DNA of 64,000 nt, taken from Croceivirga sp. GTDB lineage: Bacteria; Bacteroidota; Bacteroidia; Flavobacteriales; Flavobacteriaceae. This document shows positions 51,655 through 61,260 of the stretch, one piece after another. Numbering within the stretch: the stretch's first letter is position 1; every line of letters starts with the position of its first letter. A program made the position numbers and the translations under genes. Under the pieces are notes generated by a model. That model was given only the letters and a program-made list of their open reading frames with translations, was not told the origin of the DNA and did no database searches. The stretch lies in the NCBI GenBank assembly GCA_028284935.1, contig JANQQQ010000008.1, forward strand, positions 186,001-250,000, written 5' to 3'.

Positions 51655-52869
51655 ATGATATTAGAAATGAAAGTCCCCTCCCCGGGCGAATCCATAACCG
51701 AAGTAGAAATTGCGGAGTGGTTGGTAGAAGATGGCGATTATGTTGAAAAAGATCAAGCGATTGCTGAGGTTGATTCCGATAAGGCCACCTTGGAGCTGCC
51801 TGCCGAAGAAAGCGGCACAATTACCTTAAAGGCTGAGGTTGGTGATGCCGTTGCAGTCGGTGAAGTGGTGTGCTTAATCGATACGAGTTCGGAAAAACCG
51901 GCTGGTGGGGCTGAATCAAAAGCTGAAGAAAAGAAAGAAGAACCAAAAAAGGAAGAGGCCCCGAAGCCTGAGACTCCCAAAAAGGAGTCCTATGCAACCG
52001 GGACACCTTCACCGGCAGCCAAAAAAATATTGGACGAGAAGGGCATTTCAGCCTCTGAGGTCAGTGGTACTGGAAGGGGTGGTCGTATCACAAAGGATGA
52101 TGCCGTAAATGCGGTACCTTCCATGGGAACACCTACCGGTGGAAGTAGGGGAGAATCCCGCTCCAAACTTTCCATGTTACGACGTAAGGTAGCAGAGCGT
52201 TTGGTTTCAGCCAAGAATGAAACGGCCATGCTCACCACTTTCAACGAAGTGGATATGTCCCCGATTTTTGAATTGAGAAAGAAGTACAAGGAAGAATTTA
52301 AAGAAAAGCATGGGGTAGGCCTAGGTTTTATGTCCTTCTTTACCTTGGCATGTGTTCGAGCCCTAAAAGAGTTTCCAGCGGTCAATTCCATGATTGATGG
52401 GAAAGAAATGATTTCTTACGATTTCTGTGATATCAGTATCGCAGTGTCCGGGCCTAAGGGATTAATGGTTCCTGTGATTCGAAATGCGGAGAACCTTACG
52501 TTTAGGGGTGTGGAGTCTGAAGTAAAACGTTTGGCCATTCGAGCAAGGGATGGTCAAATTACTGTCGATGAAATGACAGGAGGTACGTTTACCATATCCA
52601 ACGGAGGGGTATTCGGTTCCATGTTATCCACCCCTATCATCAATCCACCGCAAAGTGCAATCCTGGGAATGCATAATATTGTGGAACGCCCAATAGTCAG
52701 GGACGGCCAAATTGTTGTCGCCCCAGTCATGTATGTCGCATTATCCTACGACCACAGAATTATTGATGGACGTGAATCCGTAGGCTTTTTGGTAGCGGTA
52801 AAGGAAGCGTTGGAAAGTCCTGAAGAGTTGTTGATGGGCAATGATGTGAAAAAAGCACTGGAACTGTAA
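51655..52869 (+). CDS. sucB: Dihydrolipoyl succinyltransferase E2
   Basis: The 404-residue protein has a lipoyl domain with the modified lysine K43 in 'DSDKATLEL', a Lys/Glu/Pro linker, an E3-binding domain with 'GRGGRITKDDA', and a catalytic domain with 'YDHRIIDGRE'. It takes the succinyl group to CoA. It follows sucA by 12 bases. The lpd gene is elsewhere. Confidence 0.95.
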   Translation: MILEMKVPSPGESITEVEIAEWLVEDGDYVEKDQAIAEVDSDKATLELPAEESGTITLKAEVGDAVAVGEVVCLIDTSSEKPAGGAESKAEEKKEEPKKEEAPKPETPKKESYATGTPSPAAKKILDEKGISASEVSGTGRGGRITKDDAVNAVPSMGTPTGGSRGESRSKLSMLRRKVAERLVSAKNETAMLTTFNEVDMSPIFELRKKYKEEFKEKHGVGLGFMSFFTLACVRALKEFPAVNSMIDGKEMISYDFCDISIAVSGPKGLMVPVIRNAENLTFRGVESEVKRLAIRARDGQITVDEMTGGTFTISNGGVFGSMLSTPIINPPQSAILGMHNIVERPIVRDGQIVVAPVMYVALSYDHRIIDGRESVGFLVAVKEALESPEELLMGNDVKKALEL

Positions 52870-52928
52870 AAAAGCAGTTACATTATAAGAGCACCTTTGA
52901 AGCCCCTTTTTATTTTAGGCTTTGTTTG

Positions 52929-54284
52929 TTAATCGCAACCCAAATCAATTTTTGATTGCTTATCTGCATTGGGAAAACAGGTGCTTCCCATAGGGGTTAC
53001 AGCGGGGACATATCGAGCTAGATTTGCGTCGTACAGGGAATTCTCTATGAATCTGGTCAATTGGTCTATTTCCATGACGCTAAGGTTCAAGGGTGCAAAT
53101 TTATCCGATAGGCTACCCAAAGGAACCTCAGAATTTTCCGCAATGGCATTGTTTTTATATTCAATTACCGACCTTACTGTTGAAAAGCTACCCCCATGAC
53201 CTAAAAACTCCACATCCTTAAGATTATAAAGTGTTGGTGTTTTGAATTTATAATCATCCGCTGTATTGTTTGTAAATCCACCACGCCCTCGAGCGGTGAC
53301 ATTGTCAACGGTTCCGATAACATCATTTCCTGTAAGGTCATTCATTCCCAAGGCATGAAAGTCCATGCCGTTAAGACCTGGACCTGAATGACATTCATAA
53401 CATTTTCCCTTTCCAAAGAATAACTGTGCCCCCTTTAATTCTTCCTCCGACATTTTCCCTTTTTCTCCTCTTAAAAACTGTTGAAACGGAGCTTCATTGG
53501 AAAGGACAGTTCGTTCAAAAGCGGCAACTGCAAGACTAGCATTCACAAGTGAGTATCTTTCGGATTCATCGATATCGGGAAAGGCAGCATCGAAGAGTTC
53601 TTTGTAAGGTCCTTGGCCAACTATTTCAGGACCAACATTTAAGCGGTGAACTCCCATGCCTGCAACGGCTTGAATTTCAAGACCCTGAAAGCCAAGATTG
53701 TTGTTTGCCTTTGGCGTTCCCTCCGACCAATTTGCCTCTGTGCCCTCATTTGTGCCTGTTGCTCCGAATTGTCCATTCCAAAGCATCACATCTTGGTAGG
53801 CAGTATTCAGAATCGTTGGTGACCGTATGGGCTGAACATCAATAGAATCAACAGCATATTCCAAATTTGCAATACGAGCTTCCCCGATAGAGCCAAAGCC
53901 CCATCCTCCTTCACCGATGCCCTGTTTCATTCCGCTTTGAAAACCAGCGGTGGCATGGTGACAACTGGCACAGGAATAGGTTCGAAGTCCAGTATCAATC
54001 TTTGCATCAATACCAAGCTCCGTTTCATGAAACAGAAACTTTCCCAAGTTGACCTTTTCTCGACTGATTAAGTTTTTGGGGTCGTTCGGAATTTTGGTGT
54101 ACTCATCGCTATCGGGAAGTATTAGTGCATCAAGGGAACCAACTAGTAAGGTAAGATGATTCCTGACTTCATTTTCTAAATCTGTAACTTGACTATATTC
54201 AAAATCTGAATCGGATTCACAACTAACTAACAGTAAGCCAACTAATATTGATAAAACGCAGTTTTTTACCCTTTTTTGAACCAT
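52929..54284 (-). CDS. Diheme cytochrome c peroxidase (MauG-like) lipoprotein
   Basis: The 451-residue protein has a lipoprotein signal with C22 and two haem c sites: C105-x2-C108-H109 and a second CYECH near residue 299. The stretch between them with 'QPIRSPTILN' is typical of the CCP/MauG family. Members reduce H2O2 or oxidise substrates in the periplasm. The short gap from sucB contains no gene; a weak hairpin with T-rich loop is present. Confidence 0.88.
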   Translation of the reverse strand: MVQKRVKNCVLSILVGLLLVSCESDSDFEYSQVTDLENEVRNHLTLLVGSLDALILPDSDEYTKIPNDPKNLISREKVNLGKFLFHETELGIDAKIDTGLRTYSCASCHHATAGFQSGMKQGIGEGGWGFGSIGEARIANLEYAVDSIDVQPIRSPTILNTAYQDVMLWNGQFGATGTNEGTEANWSEGTPKANNNLGFQGLEIQAVAGMGVHRLNVGPEIVGQGPYKELFDAAFPDIDESERYSLVNASLAVAAFERTVLSNEAPFQQFLRGEKGKMSEEELKGAQLFFGKGKCYECHSGPGLNGMDFHALGMNDLTGNDVIGTVDNVTARGRGGFTNNTADDYKFKTPTLYNLKDVEFLGHGGSFSTVRSVIEYKNNAIAENSEVPLGSLSDKFAPLNLSVMEIDQLTRFIENSLYDANLARYVPAVTPMGSTCFPNADKQSKIDLGCD

Positions 54285-54371
54285 GGATCCTTAGCCTTAT
54301 GTTCCAAAATTTGGATAAAGATTCCCCTTCCCCTTGATAATTAGCTGAAAAACATAAAATCTCGATAAAAG

Positions 54372-54812
54372 TTACTTCTTTAAATAAATTTCTTTTTTGC
54401 CATAATCAATGACGGCTTTTCCCTTTTTTAGAAGGTCGGCTCCAATAATACCGTCTATGGGATTAGCATCGTGATTGATCAACGCCTGATTTACGTGGAC
54501 AAGGTCGAAGAGTACAATTTTTTGTCTGTGCTTTTTCCATTGACCAAGTTCAACAATGTTGTTTTTGGAAATTAAGGTCTCCATTTCGGTGGCCCCCGCT
54601 CCGGCCGCCTTTATTTCAGAGGTCTCAAAATTAAGGTGAAAGTTGTCAATTTTATCCGTTCCAATACATGTGTTGGAAGCTCCGGTGTCCAAAATAAATT
54701 GACCCTCGACTCCATTAATGGTAGCTTTTAATTCAAAATGATTGGTAACGGTCAACTTTAATTTTACCTGAATATAGTCCTTGGAAGTAAGAAAGGATTT
54801 GAGTGTGGCCAT
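54372..54812 (-). CDS. Retropepsin-like aspartic protease
   Basis: This 146-residue protein has the retropepsin motif 'FILDTGASNTCI' (about 40-51) and a later 'IDGIIGADLLKKG', a fold seen in single-domain aspartyl proteases that dimerise. There is no signal peptide. The substrate is unknown. It is divergent from the TatD-family gene. Confidence 0.85.
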   Translation of the reverse strand: MATLKSFLTSKDYIQVKLKLTVTNHFELKATINGVEGQFILDTGASNTCIGTDKIDNFHLNFETSEIKAAGAGATEMETLISKNNIVELGQWKKHRQKIVLFDLVHVNQALINHDANPIDGIIGADLLKKGKAVIDYGKKEIYLKK

Positions 54813-54849
54813 TCCAGAAATTTGCCAAAGATAAACCTATTTTTGCGTC

Positions 54850-55617
54850 ATGATTTTGACGGATACCCATACCCACCTTTACAGCGAAGCTTTCGATGAA
54901 GACCAAGATGCCATGATGACCAGGGCTTTGGAACTGGGTATTGAACGTTTTTTTGTTCCTGCAATAGATTCCACCTATGCTCAGCGCATGTATAATCTGG
55001 AAAAAAGGTATCCGGACAATGTGTTCTTGATGATGGGGCTGCACCCCAGCCAGGTAAAAGAGAATTATGAGACTGAGTTAGCGTTTGTGGAAGAGCAGTT
55101 TGCGGAGCGTAAGTTTTATGCCGTTGGAGAAATCGGAATTGATTTGTATTGGGACAAAACGTTCTTCAAACAACAACAGGAGGCCTTTGTTAGACAAATT
55201 CGATTGGCTAAAAAATACGGATTGCCCATAGTAATTCATTGTAGGGAATCCTTTGACGAGATTTTTGAACTATTGGAACAGGAAAAAGGAAACGATCTTT
55301 ATGGCATATTCCACTGCTTTACCGGGACCCTTGAACAGGCTGAAAAAGCAATTGGTTATCATATGAAATTGGGTATTGGGGGAGTGGTTACGTTTAAAAA
55401 TGGTAAGATTGACCAGTTTTTACATCAAATAGATTTGAAACATATAGTTCTTGAGACCGATGCTCCCTATTTGGCTCCTGTTCCTTTTCGAGGCAAACGA
55501 AACGAAAGTTCATACCTTTTAAATATATTGGAAAAGCTTTCAGTGGTATATGGGGTTCCGAAAGAAGAAATTGCAAGGGTTACCACGGAAAACTCAAAAC
55601 AGGTATTTGGAATATGA
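54850..55617 (+). CDS. TatD-family metal-dependent hydrolase
   Basis: The 255-residue protein has the metal-site motifs 'DTHTHLY', 'GEIGIDLYWD', 'VIHCRE', 'HCFTGT' and 'LETDAPYLAP'. The family contains DNases and D-amino acyl hydrolases. The stop overlaps the next start (ATGATGG), so it is co-translated with the asparaginase. Confidence 0.93.
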   Translation: MILTDTHTHLYSEAFDEDQDAMMTRALELGIERFFVPAIDSTYAQRMYNLEKRYPDNVFLMMGLHPSQVKENYETELAFVEEQFAERKFYAVGEIGIDLYWDKTFFKQQQEAFVRQIRLAKKYGLPIVIHCRESFDEIFELLEQEKGNDLYGIFHCFTGTLEQAEKAIGYHMKLGIGGVVTFKNGKIDQFLHQIDLKHIVLETDAPYLAPVPFRGKRNESSYLLNILEKLSVVYGVPKEEIARVTTENSKQVFGI

Positions 55618-56648
55618 TGGAACGGGCTAAGATCCTATTGATTTATACCGGAGGTACCATTGGCATGGTCAAACACTATAAGACGGGCTCACTGACTGCC
55701 TTTGATTTTACTACCCTTCAAAAAAATATCCCGGAACTATTTCAATTGGACTGTGATATCACTACGGTATCTTTCAAATATCCTATTGATTCCAGTAACA
55801 TGAATCCCAAATACTGGGAGAAGATAGCTGTGTTGATTGGTAACAACTATTCAAAGTTTGATGGTTTTGTGGTACTTCACGGAAGTGATACCATGAGCTA
55901 TACCGCCTCAGCTCTAAGCTTTATGCTAGAAAACTTGGCAAAGCCAATTATTTTCACAGGTTCCCAATTGCCTATTGGTGATTTACGGACAGATGCCAAA
56001 GAGAATTTGATCACAGCCATCCAAATCGCATCATTAAAGGAAAAGGGCCGCCCAGTGGTAAGGGAAGTAGGTCTTTATTTTGAGTATAAATTATATAGGG
56101 GCAACCGTACGACCAAAATCAACGCAGAGCATTTTCAGGCCTTTCGCTCCATGAACTACCCAACCTTGTTGGAGTCCGGTGTCAATCTTAAGATAAACCA
56201 TCCATATCTACTTGATCCCGGTGATGTTGAGGACCTAGTGGTCCACACCAAAATGGTCCCTAACGTAGGCGTACTCAAATTATTTCCCGGAATAACCAGG
56301 GAGTTCATTGAAACCGTGCTGGGCACAAAAAGTCTAAAAGCCTTGGTCTTGGAAACCTACGGCGCTGGGAATGCTTTTACTGACGATTGGTTCTTAAACC
56401 TATTGAAGGAAGCCATTCAAAGGGGGTTGCATATCATCAATGTAACACAGTGTGTAGGTGGGGAAGTGGCTATGGGTCAATACAAAACAAGTGAAAGCCT
56501 TAGAAGGATACAACTAATTAACGGAAAGGATATTACAACGGAATCGGCTATAACCAAGGCCATGTACCTGTTGGGTAAGGGGGTTACGTCACAGGATTTT
56601 CGTACTTTTTTTGAGACCCCACTTCATGGTGAAATGCACCAAAATTAA
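55614..56648 (+). CDS. ansA: Type I L-asparaginase
   Basis: The 344-residue enzyme has the two catalytic threonine motifs: 'YTGGTIGMV' near residue 10 and 'HGSDTMSYTA' near 88. No signal peptide is seen, as expected for the cytoplasmic type I. It hydrolyses asparagine to aspartate and ammonia. TatD precedes it and a tRNA gene follows. Confidence 0.94.
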   Translation: MMERAKILLIYTGGTIGMVKHYKTGSLTAFDFTTLQKNIPELFQLDCDITTVSFKYPIDSSNMNPKYWEKIAVLIGNNYSKFDGFVVLHGSDTMSYTASALSFMLENLAKPIIFTGSQLPIGDLRTDAKENLITAIQIASLKEKGRPVVREVGLYFEYKLYRGNRTTKINAEHFQAFRSMNYPTLLESGVNLKINHPYLLDPGDVEDLVVHTKMVPNVGVLKLFPGITREFIETVLGTKSLKALVLETYGAGNAFTDDWFLNLLKEAIQRGLHIINVTQCVGGEVAMGQYKTSESLRRIQLINGKDITTESAITKAMYLLGKGVTSQDFRTFFETPLHGEMHQN

Positions 56649-56710
56649 CGCCCCAAATTTCTTTAACTAATTATTTTTTTGTTTATTGGGCGACCGAACT
56701 ATTAAGAAAT

Positions 56711-56798
56711 AGAGAGGTGGCCGAGTGGTCGAAGGCGCACGCCTGGAAAGTGTGTATACACCAAAAGTGTATCGAGGGTTCGAATCCCTTCCTCTCTG
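56711..56798 (+). tRNA. tRNA-Ser (anticodon GGA)
   Basis: The acceptor AGAGAGG (56711-56717) pairs with CCTCTCT (56791-56797). The anticodon loop reads CTGGAAA, the T loop TTCGAAT is present, and the long variable arm (GTGTAT..AAAAGTGTATC) is that of a serine tRNA. CCA is not encoded. It lies between asparaginase and the exbB cluster. Confidence 0.95.
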
Positions 56799-56875
56799 CT
56801 AGGTTTAAAATTTTTTAATTTCGAAATTTTTATATCTTTAACATTATTAACTAACTAAATTTAAGTTTGAACACG

Positions 56876-57604
56876 ATGAAAAAAATATCCCTTACTCTGG
56901 CTACTGCCGGAATGTTTATTTTAGGTACTACATCCGCCTCTGCAGCCTTATTACAAGATGGGGCCGAAGCAAGCAAAGGTTTTACCCAAATATTGAAAGA
57001 GCAGTTCATTCAAGGTGGACCAACGTTTATGGGTATTGTATTGTTATGTTTGATTTTGGGCCTTGCGGTGGCCATTGAGCGAATCATCTACCTTAATATG
57101 GCAAGTACAAATTCTGCCAAGTTGAAGCAACAAGTGGAAGACGCATTGTCATCCGGTGGTGTTGAAGCGGCTAAAGAAGTATGCAGAAATACAAAAGGAC
57201 CTGTTGCCTCTATTTTTTACCAAGGATTAGACCGAGTTGGTGAAGGTCTGGAATCTGCTGAAAAAGCGGTCGTAGCCTATGGTGGTGTTCAAATGGGTCA
57301 ATTGGAGAAAAATGTTTCATGGTTGTCATTATTTATTGCCATTGCACCAATGCTTGGGTTCATGGGTACGGTAATTGGTATGATTGCTGCATTCCAGAAG
57401 ATTGCTGCTGTGGGTAATTTGAGTGCATCGTTGATTGCAGGCGATATCCAAGTGGCGTTATTGACGACGGTATTTGGTTTGATTACAGCGATTATCCTTC
57501 AAATTTTCTACAACTACATTATTGCTAAAATCGATAGTATTGTAAATGATATGGAAGACTCTTCAATCTCTTTGATTGATATGTTGGCTGCCCATAAGAA
57601 GTAA
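56876..57604 (+). CDS. exbB: MotA/TolQ/ExbB proton channel protein
   Basis: From ATG 56876 the protein has 242 residues. The N-terminal 28 residues look like a signal or first helix ('MKKISLTLATAG' ends 'SASA'), then three helices (about 45-70, 145-170, 185-210) with the conserved 'LGFMGTVIGMI' and 'TAIILQIFYN'. It forms the proton channel that powers ExbD-type stators. A TATCTTTA element (56833-56840) is a possible -7. Confidence 0.9.
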   Translation: MKKISLTLATAGMFILGTTSASAALLQDGAEASKGFTQILKEQFIQGGPTFMGIVLLCLILGLAVAIERIIYLNMASTNSAKLKQQVEDALSSGGVEAAKEVCRNTKGPVASIFYQGLDRVGEGLESAEKAVVAYGGVQMGQLEKNVSWLSLFIAIAPMLGFMGTVIGMIAAFQKIAAVGNLSASLIAGDIQVALLTTVFGLITAIILQIFYNYIIAKIDSIVNDMEDSSISLIDMLAAHKK

Positions 57605-57630
57605 TTGATAACAATTAAAACTATCGCATC

Positions 57631-58077
57631 ATGCATAAAATATTAAAGATTGTATTAATTGTTATTGGAGTCTTGGCAGCGGGATTGTCGTTTTTTGGGA
57701 TGCCCTCAGGAGACGATCCAGCGGCGATGGATAGCGGAGCAATAGACCTTATGTTCCTGTTAATGTGGGTGCTTTTGATAGCAGCTGCCGTTTTGGCATT
57801 GTTTTTTGGATTAAAAAAGATGATGACCACTAAAGGAGGTCTTAAAAAAGCATTATTCTCCCTTGGAGCGTTGGCCGTACTTTTTATTATTGGATATGCG
57901 TTGTCCAGTGGTGAAGAGGCTGAGGCTGTTGTCCAAACATTTGCAGGTAGGGATATTGAACCCGAAGTTGGAACCGTAAAGAACATCGGCATGTTATTGA
58001 ATGTGTTCTTTGGGATGACTATTGTTGCCGTAGCGTTAATGATATGGCCTGGTATTAAGAAACTAATTGGACGTTAA
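57631..58077 (+). CDS. Four-helix membrane protein of the exb cluster
   Basis: The 148-residue protein has about four hydrophobic helices. It contains 'FLLMWVLLIAAAVLALFFGL' within residues 47-67 and a polar C-terminus. I do not recognise a family. It is 26 bp after exbB and 10 bp before exbD, so it belongs to the same unit; Flavobacteriia often keep it there. Confidence 0.72.
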   Translation: MHKILKIVLIVIGVLAAGLSFFGMPSGDDPAAMDSGAIDLMFLLMWVLLIAAAVLALFFGLKKMMTTKGGLKKALFSLGALAVLFIIGYALSSGEEAEAVVQTFAGRDIEPEVGTVKNIGMLLNVFFGMTIVAVALMIWPGIKKLIGR

Positions 58078-58087
58078 AATTTAGATT

Positions 58088-58696
58088 ATGCCTAGAAGAA
58101 AAGGAGCACCGGAGGTGAACGCCGGTTCCATGGCAGACATTGCATTCCTTCTACTTATCTTTTTCTTGGTAACCACTACTATTGAAACAGATGCCGGATT
58201 GGACAGAATGTTGCCACCTGCCGAACCGCCAGAGGATGTTGATGTTGTAATTAAACAGAAGAATATTTTTACTGTGAATATCAACAAAAGTGGTCAGTTA
58301 TTGGTTGAAGAGGAAATTATGAGTATCCAAAATCTAAGAAAAGCGGCTATCGCTTTTTTGGATAATGGCGGTGATGGTAGCTGTAACTATTGTAAGGGAA
58401 GAAGGGATGCCAGTTCATCCGATAATCCCGAGAAGGCAATTATTTCTTTGAAAAATGATAGAGAAACCAAGTATGCGACCTACATTACGGTGCAGAATGA
58501 GCTCGTTGGCGCCTACAATGATTTAAGAAATAGGGAGGCACAGCGATTGTTTGGTCGTGATTTTACCGAAATGGAAGGTAAGTTCCTTAACCCAGAAACA
58601 CCTTCGGCTGAGAGGGATGACCTCAAACCTAAAGTAAAGAGGATTCAAGAGCTGTTCCCACAGAAATTGTCAGAAGCTGAGACGTCAACCAATTAA
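58088..58696 (+). CDS. exbD: ExbD-family protein with CxxC insertion, copy 1
   Basis: The 202-residue protein has one N-terminal helix with 'GSMADIAFLLLIFFLV', the ExbD signature with the proton-binding Asp, and a periplasmic domain with an insertion carrying C99-x2-C102. It resembles the gene at 59381 along its full length. Confidence 0.9.
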   Translation: MPRRKGAPEVNAGSMADIAFLLLIFFLVTTTIETDAGLDRMLPPAEPPEDVDVVIKQKNIFTVNINKSGQLLVEEEIMSIQNLRKAAIAFLDNGGDGSCNYCKGRRDASSSDNPEKAIISLKNDRETKYATYITVQNELVGAYNDLRNREAQRLFGRDFTEMEGKFLNPETPSAERDDLKPKVKRIQELFPQKLSEAETSTN

Positions 58697-58708
58697 AATT
58701 TAAAGGAG

Positions 58709-59191
58709 ATGGCAAAATTTGCTAAGAAAAAAGATGGGGATTTACCTGCGGTGTCAACTGCTTCCCTTCCTGATATTGTTTTTATGTTATTGTTCTTCTT
58801 TATGACAGTAACGACGATGAAGGATAGCTCGCTTTTGGTACAAAATACTTTGCCCAATGCAAGTGAGGTCAAAAAATTGGAGAAGAAAGACCGTGTTATT
58901 TACATCTATGTTGGTAAACCTACCAGGGAATATCAAAGTGTTTATGGAACGGAGCCTAAGATTCAGTTGAATGATAAGTTTGCGAGTGTGGGAGAAGTTG
59001 GGTCCTATATTTTGGCCGAGCGTGCTAAAAAGCCACAAGAACTGCAAAACGTTTTGACAACTGCACTCAAGGTGGACAAGGACGCTAACATGGGTCTTAT
59101 TTCGGACATTAAACAAGAATTAAGACAGGTAAATGCCTTAAAGGTAAATTATACCACGTATGAAGGTGATGCATTTAACAACCTTCAATAA
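58709..59191 (+). CDS. exbD: ExbD-family protein, copy 2
   Basis: The 160-residue protein has 'STASLPDIVFMLLFFFM' as the ExbD helix and a compact periplasmic domain with 'DKDANMGLISDIKQELR'. It follows copy 1 by 12 bases. The pair may form a heterodimer on ExbB. Confidence 0.9.
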   Translation: MAKFAKKKDGDLPAVSTASLPDIVFMLLFFFMTVTTMKDSSLLVQNTLPNASEVKKLEKKDRVIYIYVGKPTREYQSVYGTEPKIQLNDKFASVGEVGSYILAERAKKPQELQNVLTTALKVDKDANMGLISDIKQELRQVNALKVNYTTYEGDAFNNLQ

Positions 59192-59217
59192 ATAAAATTA
59201 GAATACGCAATTGTTGT

Positions 59218-59249
59218 AGGCCTCAGTGATTTGACTGAGGCCTTTTTTT
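59218..59249 (+). terminator. Intrinsic terminator of the first exb unit
   Basis: AGGCCTCAG (59218-59226) and CTGAGGCCT (59235-59243) form a nine-bp stem with an eight-base loop and then a T-run to 59249. Confidence 0.9.
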
Positions 59250-59317
59250 GTGCTACCATTTTCTGTTGTATCCCTCCTTTCTTTGTATTTCACTCATTCA
59301 GTAGTTCCATTCCCTCA

Positions 59318-59345
59318 TTTGTACTTTTTGTTTCTTTTTACTTTG
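59318..59345 (+). promoter_or_regulatory. Promoter of the second exbD pair
   Basis: TTTG (59318-59321), 17 bases, then TACTTTG (59339-59345) resembles the -33/-7 pair of Bacteroidota. The ATG at 59381 follows 36 bases later. The terminator upstream shows the second pair needs its own promoter. Confidence 0.45.
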
Positions 59346-59380
59346 ATGTAATTGAGGTCTACAAGTACAATACCTTACTT

Positions 59381-59998
59381 ATGAGAACTAAAAAAACTGT
59401 GCCCGAAGTCAATGCGGGCTCCATGGCGGACATCGCATTTTTATTGTTGATTTTCTTTTTGGTTACTGCATCCATTGAAAACGACACTGGTTTAAAAAGA
59501 ATGCTTCCTCAGGAAAATGCAAAGACCACAATAAATATTAAAAAAAGGAACCTTTTTGAAATTTCCATCAACCCACAAAACGATTTGATGGTAGAGGATC
59601 AGATCATCAAATTAAAAGAGTTACGTGATATGACCATAACCTTTCTGGATAATGGTGGTATGGCCCAAGGTCAAATGGGGTTCTGTGGGTATTGTCAAGG
59701 AGAACGAAGCGCACATCTTTCTGAAAACCCAGAACAAGCCATTGTATCCCTTACAACGAGTAGAAATAGTGATTACGCTTTTTATGTGTCCGTTCAGAAC
59801 GAAATCATAGGGGCCTATAACGTTCTGAGGAATAGGGAAGGACAGCGGTTGTTTAACATGGATTACGAATCCTTGGTTTCAAATTACAATAAAGTGGATG
59901 CTACTACGTCGGAAAAGTCAGTTCTCAAAAGGAAGATAGTGACATTGCGCGCCATGTACCCACAAAAGATTGTAGAACCGGAAACTATTTATCATTAA
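59381..59998 (+). CDS. exbD: ExbD-family protein with CxxC insertion, copy 3
   Basis: From ATG 59381 the protein has 205 residues. It repeats 'VNAGSMADIAFLLLIFFLV' and has the insertion C102-x2-C105. It is a paralogue of the protein at 58088. The frame upstream to 59231 lies in the terminator and is rejected. Confidence 0.9.
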   Translation: MRTKKTVPEVNAGSMADIAFLLLIFFLVTASIENDTGLKRMLPQENAKTTINIKKRNLFEISINPQNDLMVEDQIIKLKELRDMTITFLDNGGMAQGQMGFCGYCQGERSAHLSENPEQAIVSLTTSRNSDYAFYVSVQNEIIGAYNVLRNREGQRLFNMDYESLVSNYNKVDATTSEKSVLKRKIVTLRAMYPQKIVEPETIYH

Positions 59999-60009
59999 AA
60001 TCAAAAATT

Positions 60010-60498
60010 ATGCATTTTAAAAAGAGTAATCCGGCAAAGCTTCCTACAATTTCCACTACCTCATTACCAGATATTGTGTTTATACTGCTTTTCTTTTTCA
60101 TGACCGTTACAACAATAAAAAACCAAGATCTATTGGTTGATAATAAGTTACCACTGGCCAATGAGACGGAAGAGTTGACGAAGACAGATCGTGTGATAGA
60201 GATTTATGTCGGTCGTCCCAAACAAGAGCATGGTCCCACCAAGGATGCAATGGTACAAGTACAGATTGATGATAGGCTGGTTGAAATAAATGAAGTGGGA
60301 CATCAGACCATTATAGCACTTCATAAAATGCCAGAACACTTGAGAAAGATGGCCATAGTTTCTATCAAGGCAGATAGTAAGGTAAAAATGGGTGTTATTG
60401 TTGATATCAAAAAACAATTAAGGGCAATTAACCTATTAAAGATTAACTATTCTACTATTGAGGGTGATGTCTTTCGAAATCTTAGAAATAGATTTTGA
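60010..60498 (+). CDS. exbD: ExbD-family protein, copy 4
   Basis: The 162-residue protein has 'STTSLPDIVFILLFFFM' and a domain with 'DSKVKMGVIVDIKKQLR', a paralogue of the protein at 58709. It follows copy 3 by 11 bases. The order CxxC-type then short type is repeated in both pairs, so a tandem duplication of a two-gene unit is inferred. Confidence 0.9.
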   Translation: MHFKKSNPAKLPTISTTSLPDIVFILLFFFMTVTTIKNQDLLVDNKLPLANETEELTKTDRVIEIYVGRPKQEHGPTKDAMVQVQIDDRLVEINEVGHQTIIALHKMPEHLRKMAIVSIKADSKVKMGVIVDIKKQLRAINLLKINYSTIEGDVFRNLRNRF

Positions 60499-60549
60499 TT
60501 GGAATAATTACTTTGCCCTTTAACAAAGAGTTTTTCATTATTTTGTTGC

Positions 60550-61260
60550 ATGGCAAAAACTCTATCAGTAGCTCTTTTACTTTTTCTTATTGGTCAATCT
60601 GTTGTTTGCCAAGAGACGACTACCACGGAAAACGATTTTGATGACGACTATCTTGAGGATCAACTCTATTTTGGAATTGGGTACAATTTTCTACTGGACA
60701 AACCGGATGAGGTAATCCAAAGAAATCTGTCCTACAATCTTCAACTGGGCCTTATCAAGGATATTCCATTGAACAAAAGAAGGAATTTTGGTTTGGGAAT
60801 TGGTGTGGGCTATGCGGCCAATTCCTATTACACCAATATGTTGGTCATTGAGTCTCAACAAGGGATTGAGTACCGATTGGCCAATTCGGAAGAAAGCTTT
60901 GATCGTAGCAAGTTTGAAACCCATGCATTGGAGTTTCCATTTGAAATACGTTGGCGCACCTCCAATCCTGTGGATTACAAGTTTTGGAGAATTCATGCCG
61001 GTTTCAAAGTGGAATATCTGTTTTCCAAAAGGTCTAAATTGATTGCGGAAGATGTAACCCAATTTTCCGGGAATACCACTTTCTCCAATCCCAATATCGA
61101 GCAATGGCAGTATGGGGTCATGCTCAATTTTGGCTATAACACATGGAACTTGCACCTCTATTGGGCGTTAAGTGATTTCTTGGATGGGAATGCCCGCTTT
61201 GAAAATCAAATGTTGACCGTTACTCCTTTACGCATTGGTGTCATTTTCTACATTTTATAA
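60550..61260 (+). CDS. porT: PorT/SprT-like outer-membrane protein
   Basis: The 236-residue protein has a signal peptide (about 1-20), then an outer-membrane beta-barrel with 'LYFGIGYNFLLDKP', 'LQLGLIKDIPLN' and 'IGVGYAANSYYTNML'. PorT/SprT is part of the type IX secretion and gliding system of Bacteroidota. It lies 52 bp after the ExbD pair. No other T9SS genes are in the window. Confidence 0.78.
   Translation: MAKTLSVALLLFLIGQSVVCQETTTTENDFDDDYLEDQLYFGIGYNFLLDKPDEVIQRNLSYNLQLGLIKDIPLNKRRNFGLGIGVGYAANSYYTNMLVIESQQGIEYRLANSEESFDRSKFETHALEFPFEIRWRTSNPVDYKFWRIHAGFKVEYLFSKRSKLIAEDVTQFSGNTTFSNPNIEQWQYGVMLNFGYNTWNLHLYWALSDFLDGNARFENQMLTVTPLRIGVIFYIL

Noticed and set aside
54357-54372. Possible Fnr-type box near 54363
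   Set aside because: The bases read CGATAAAAGTTA, which breaks both half-sites TGAY and RTCA, and no -7 element fits.
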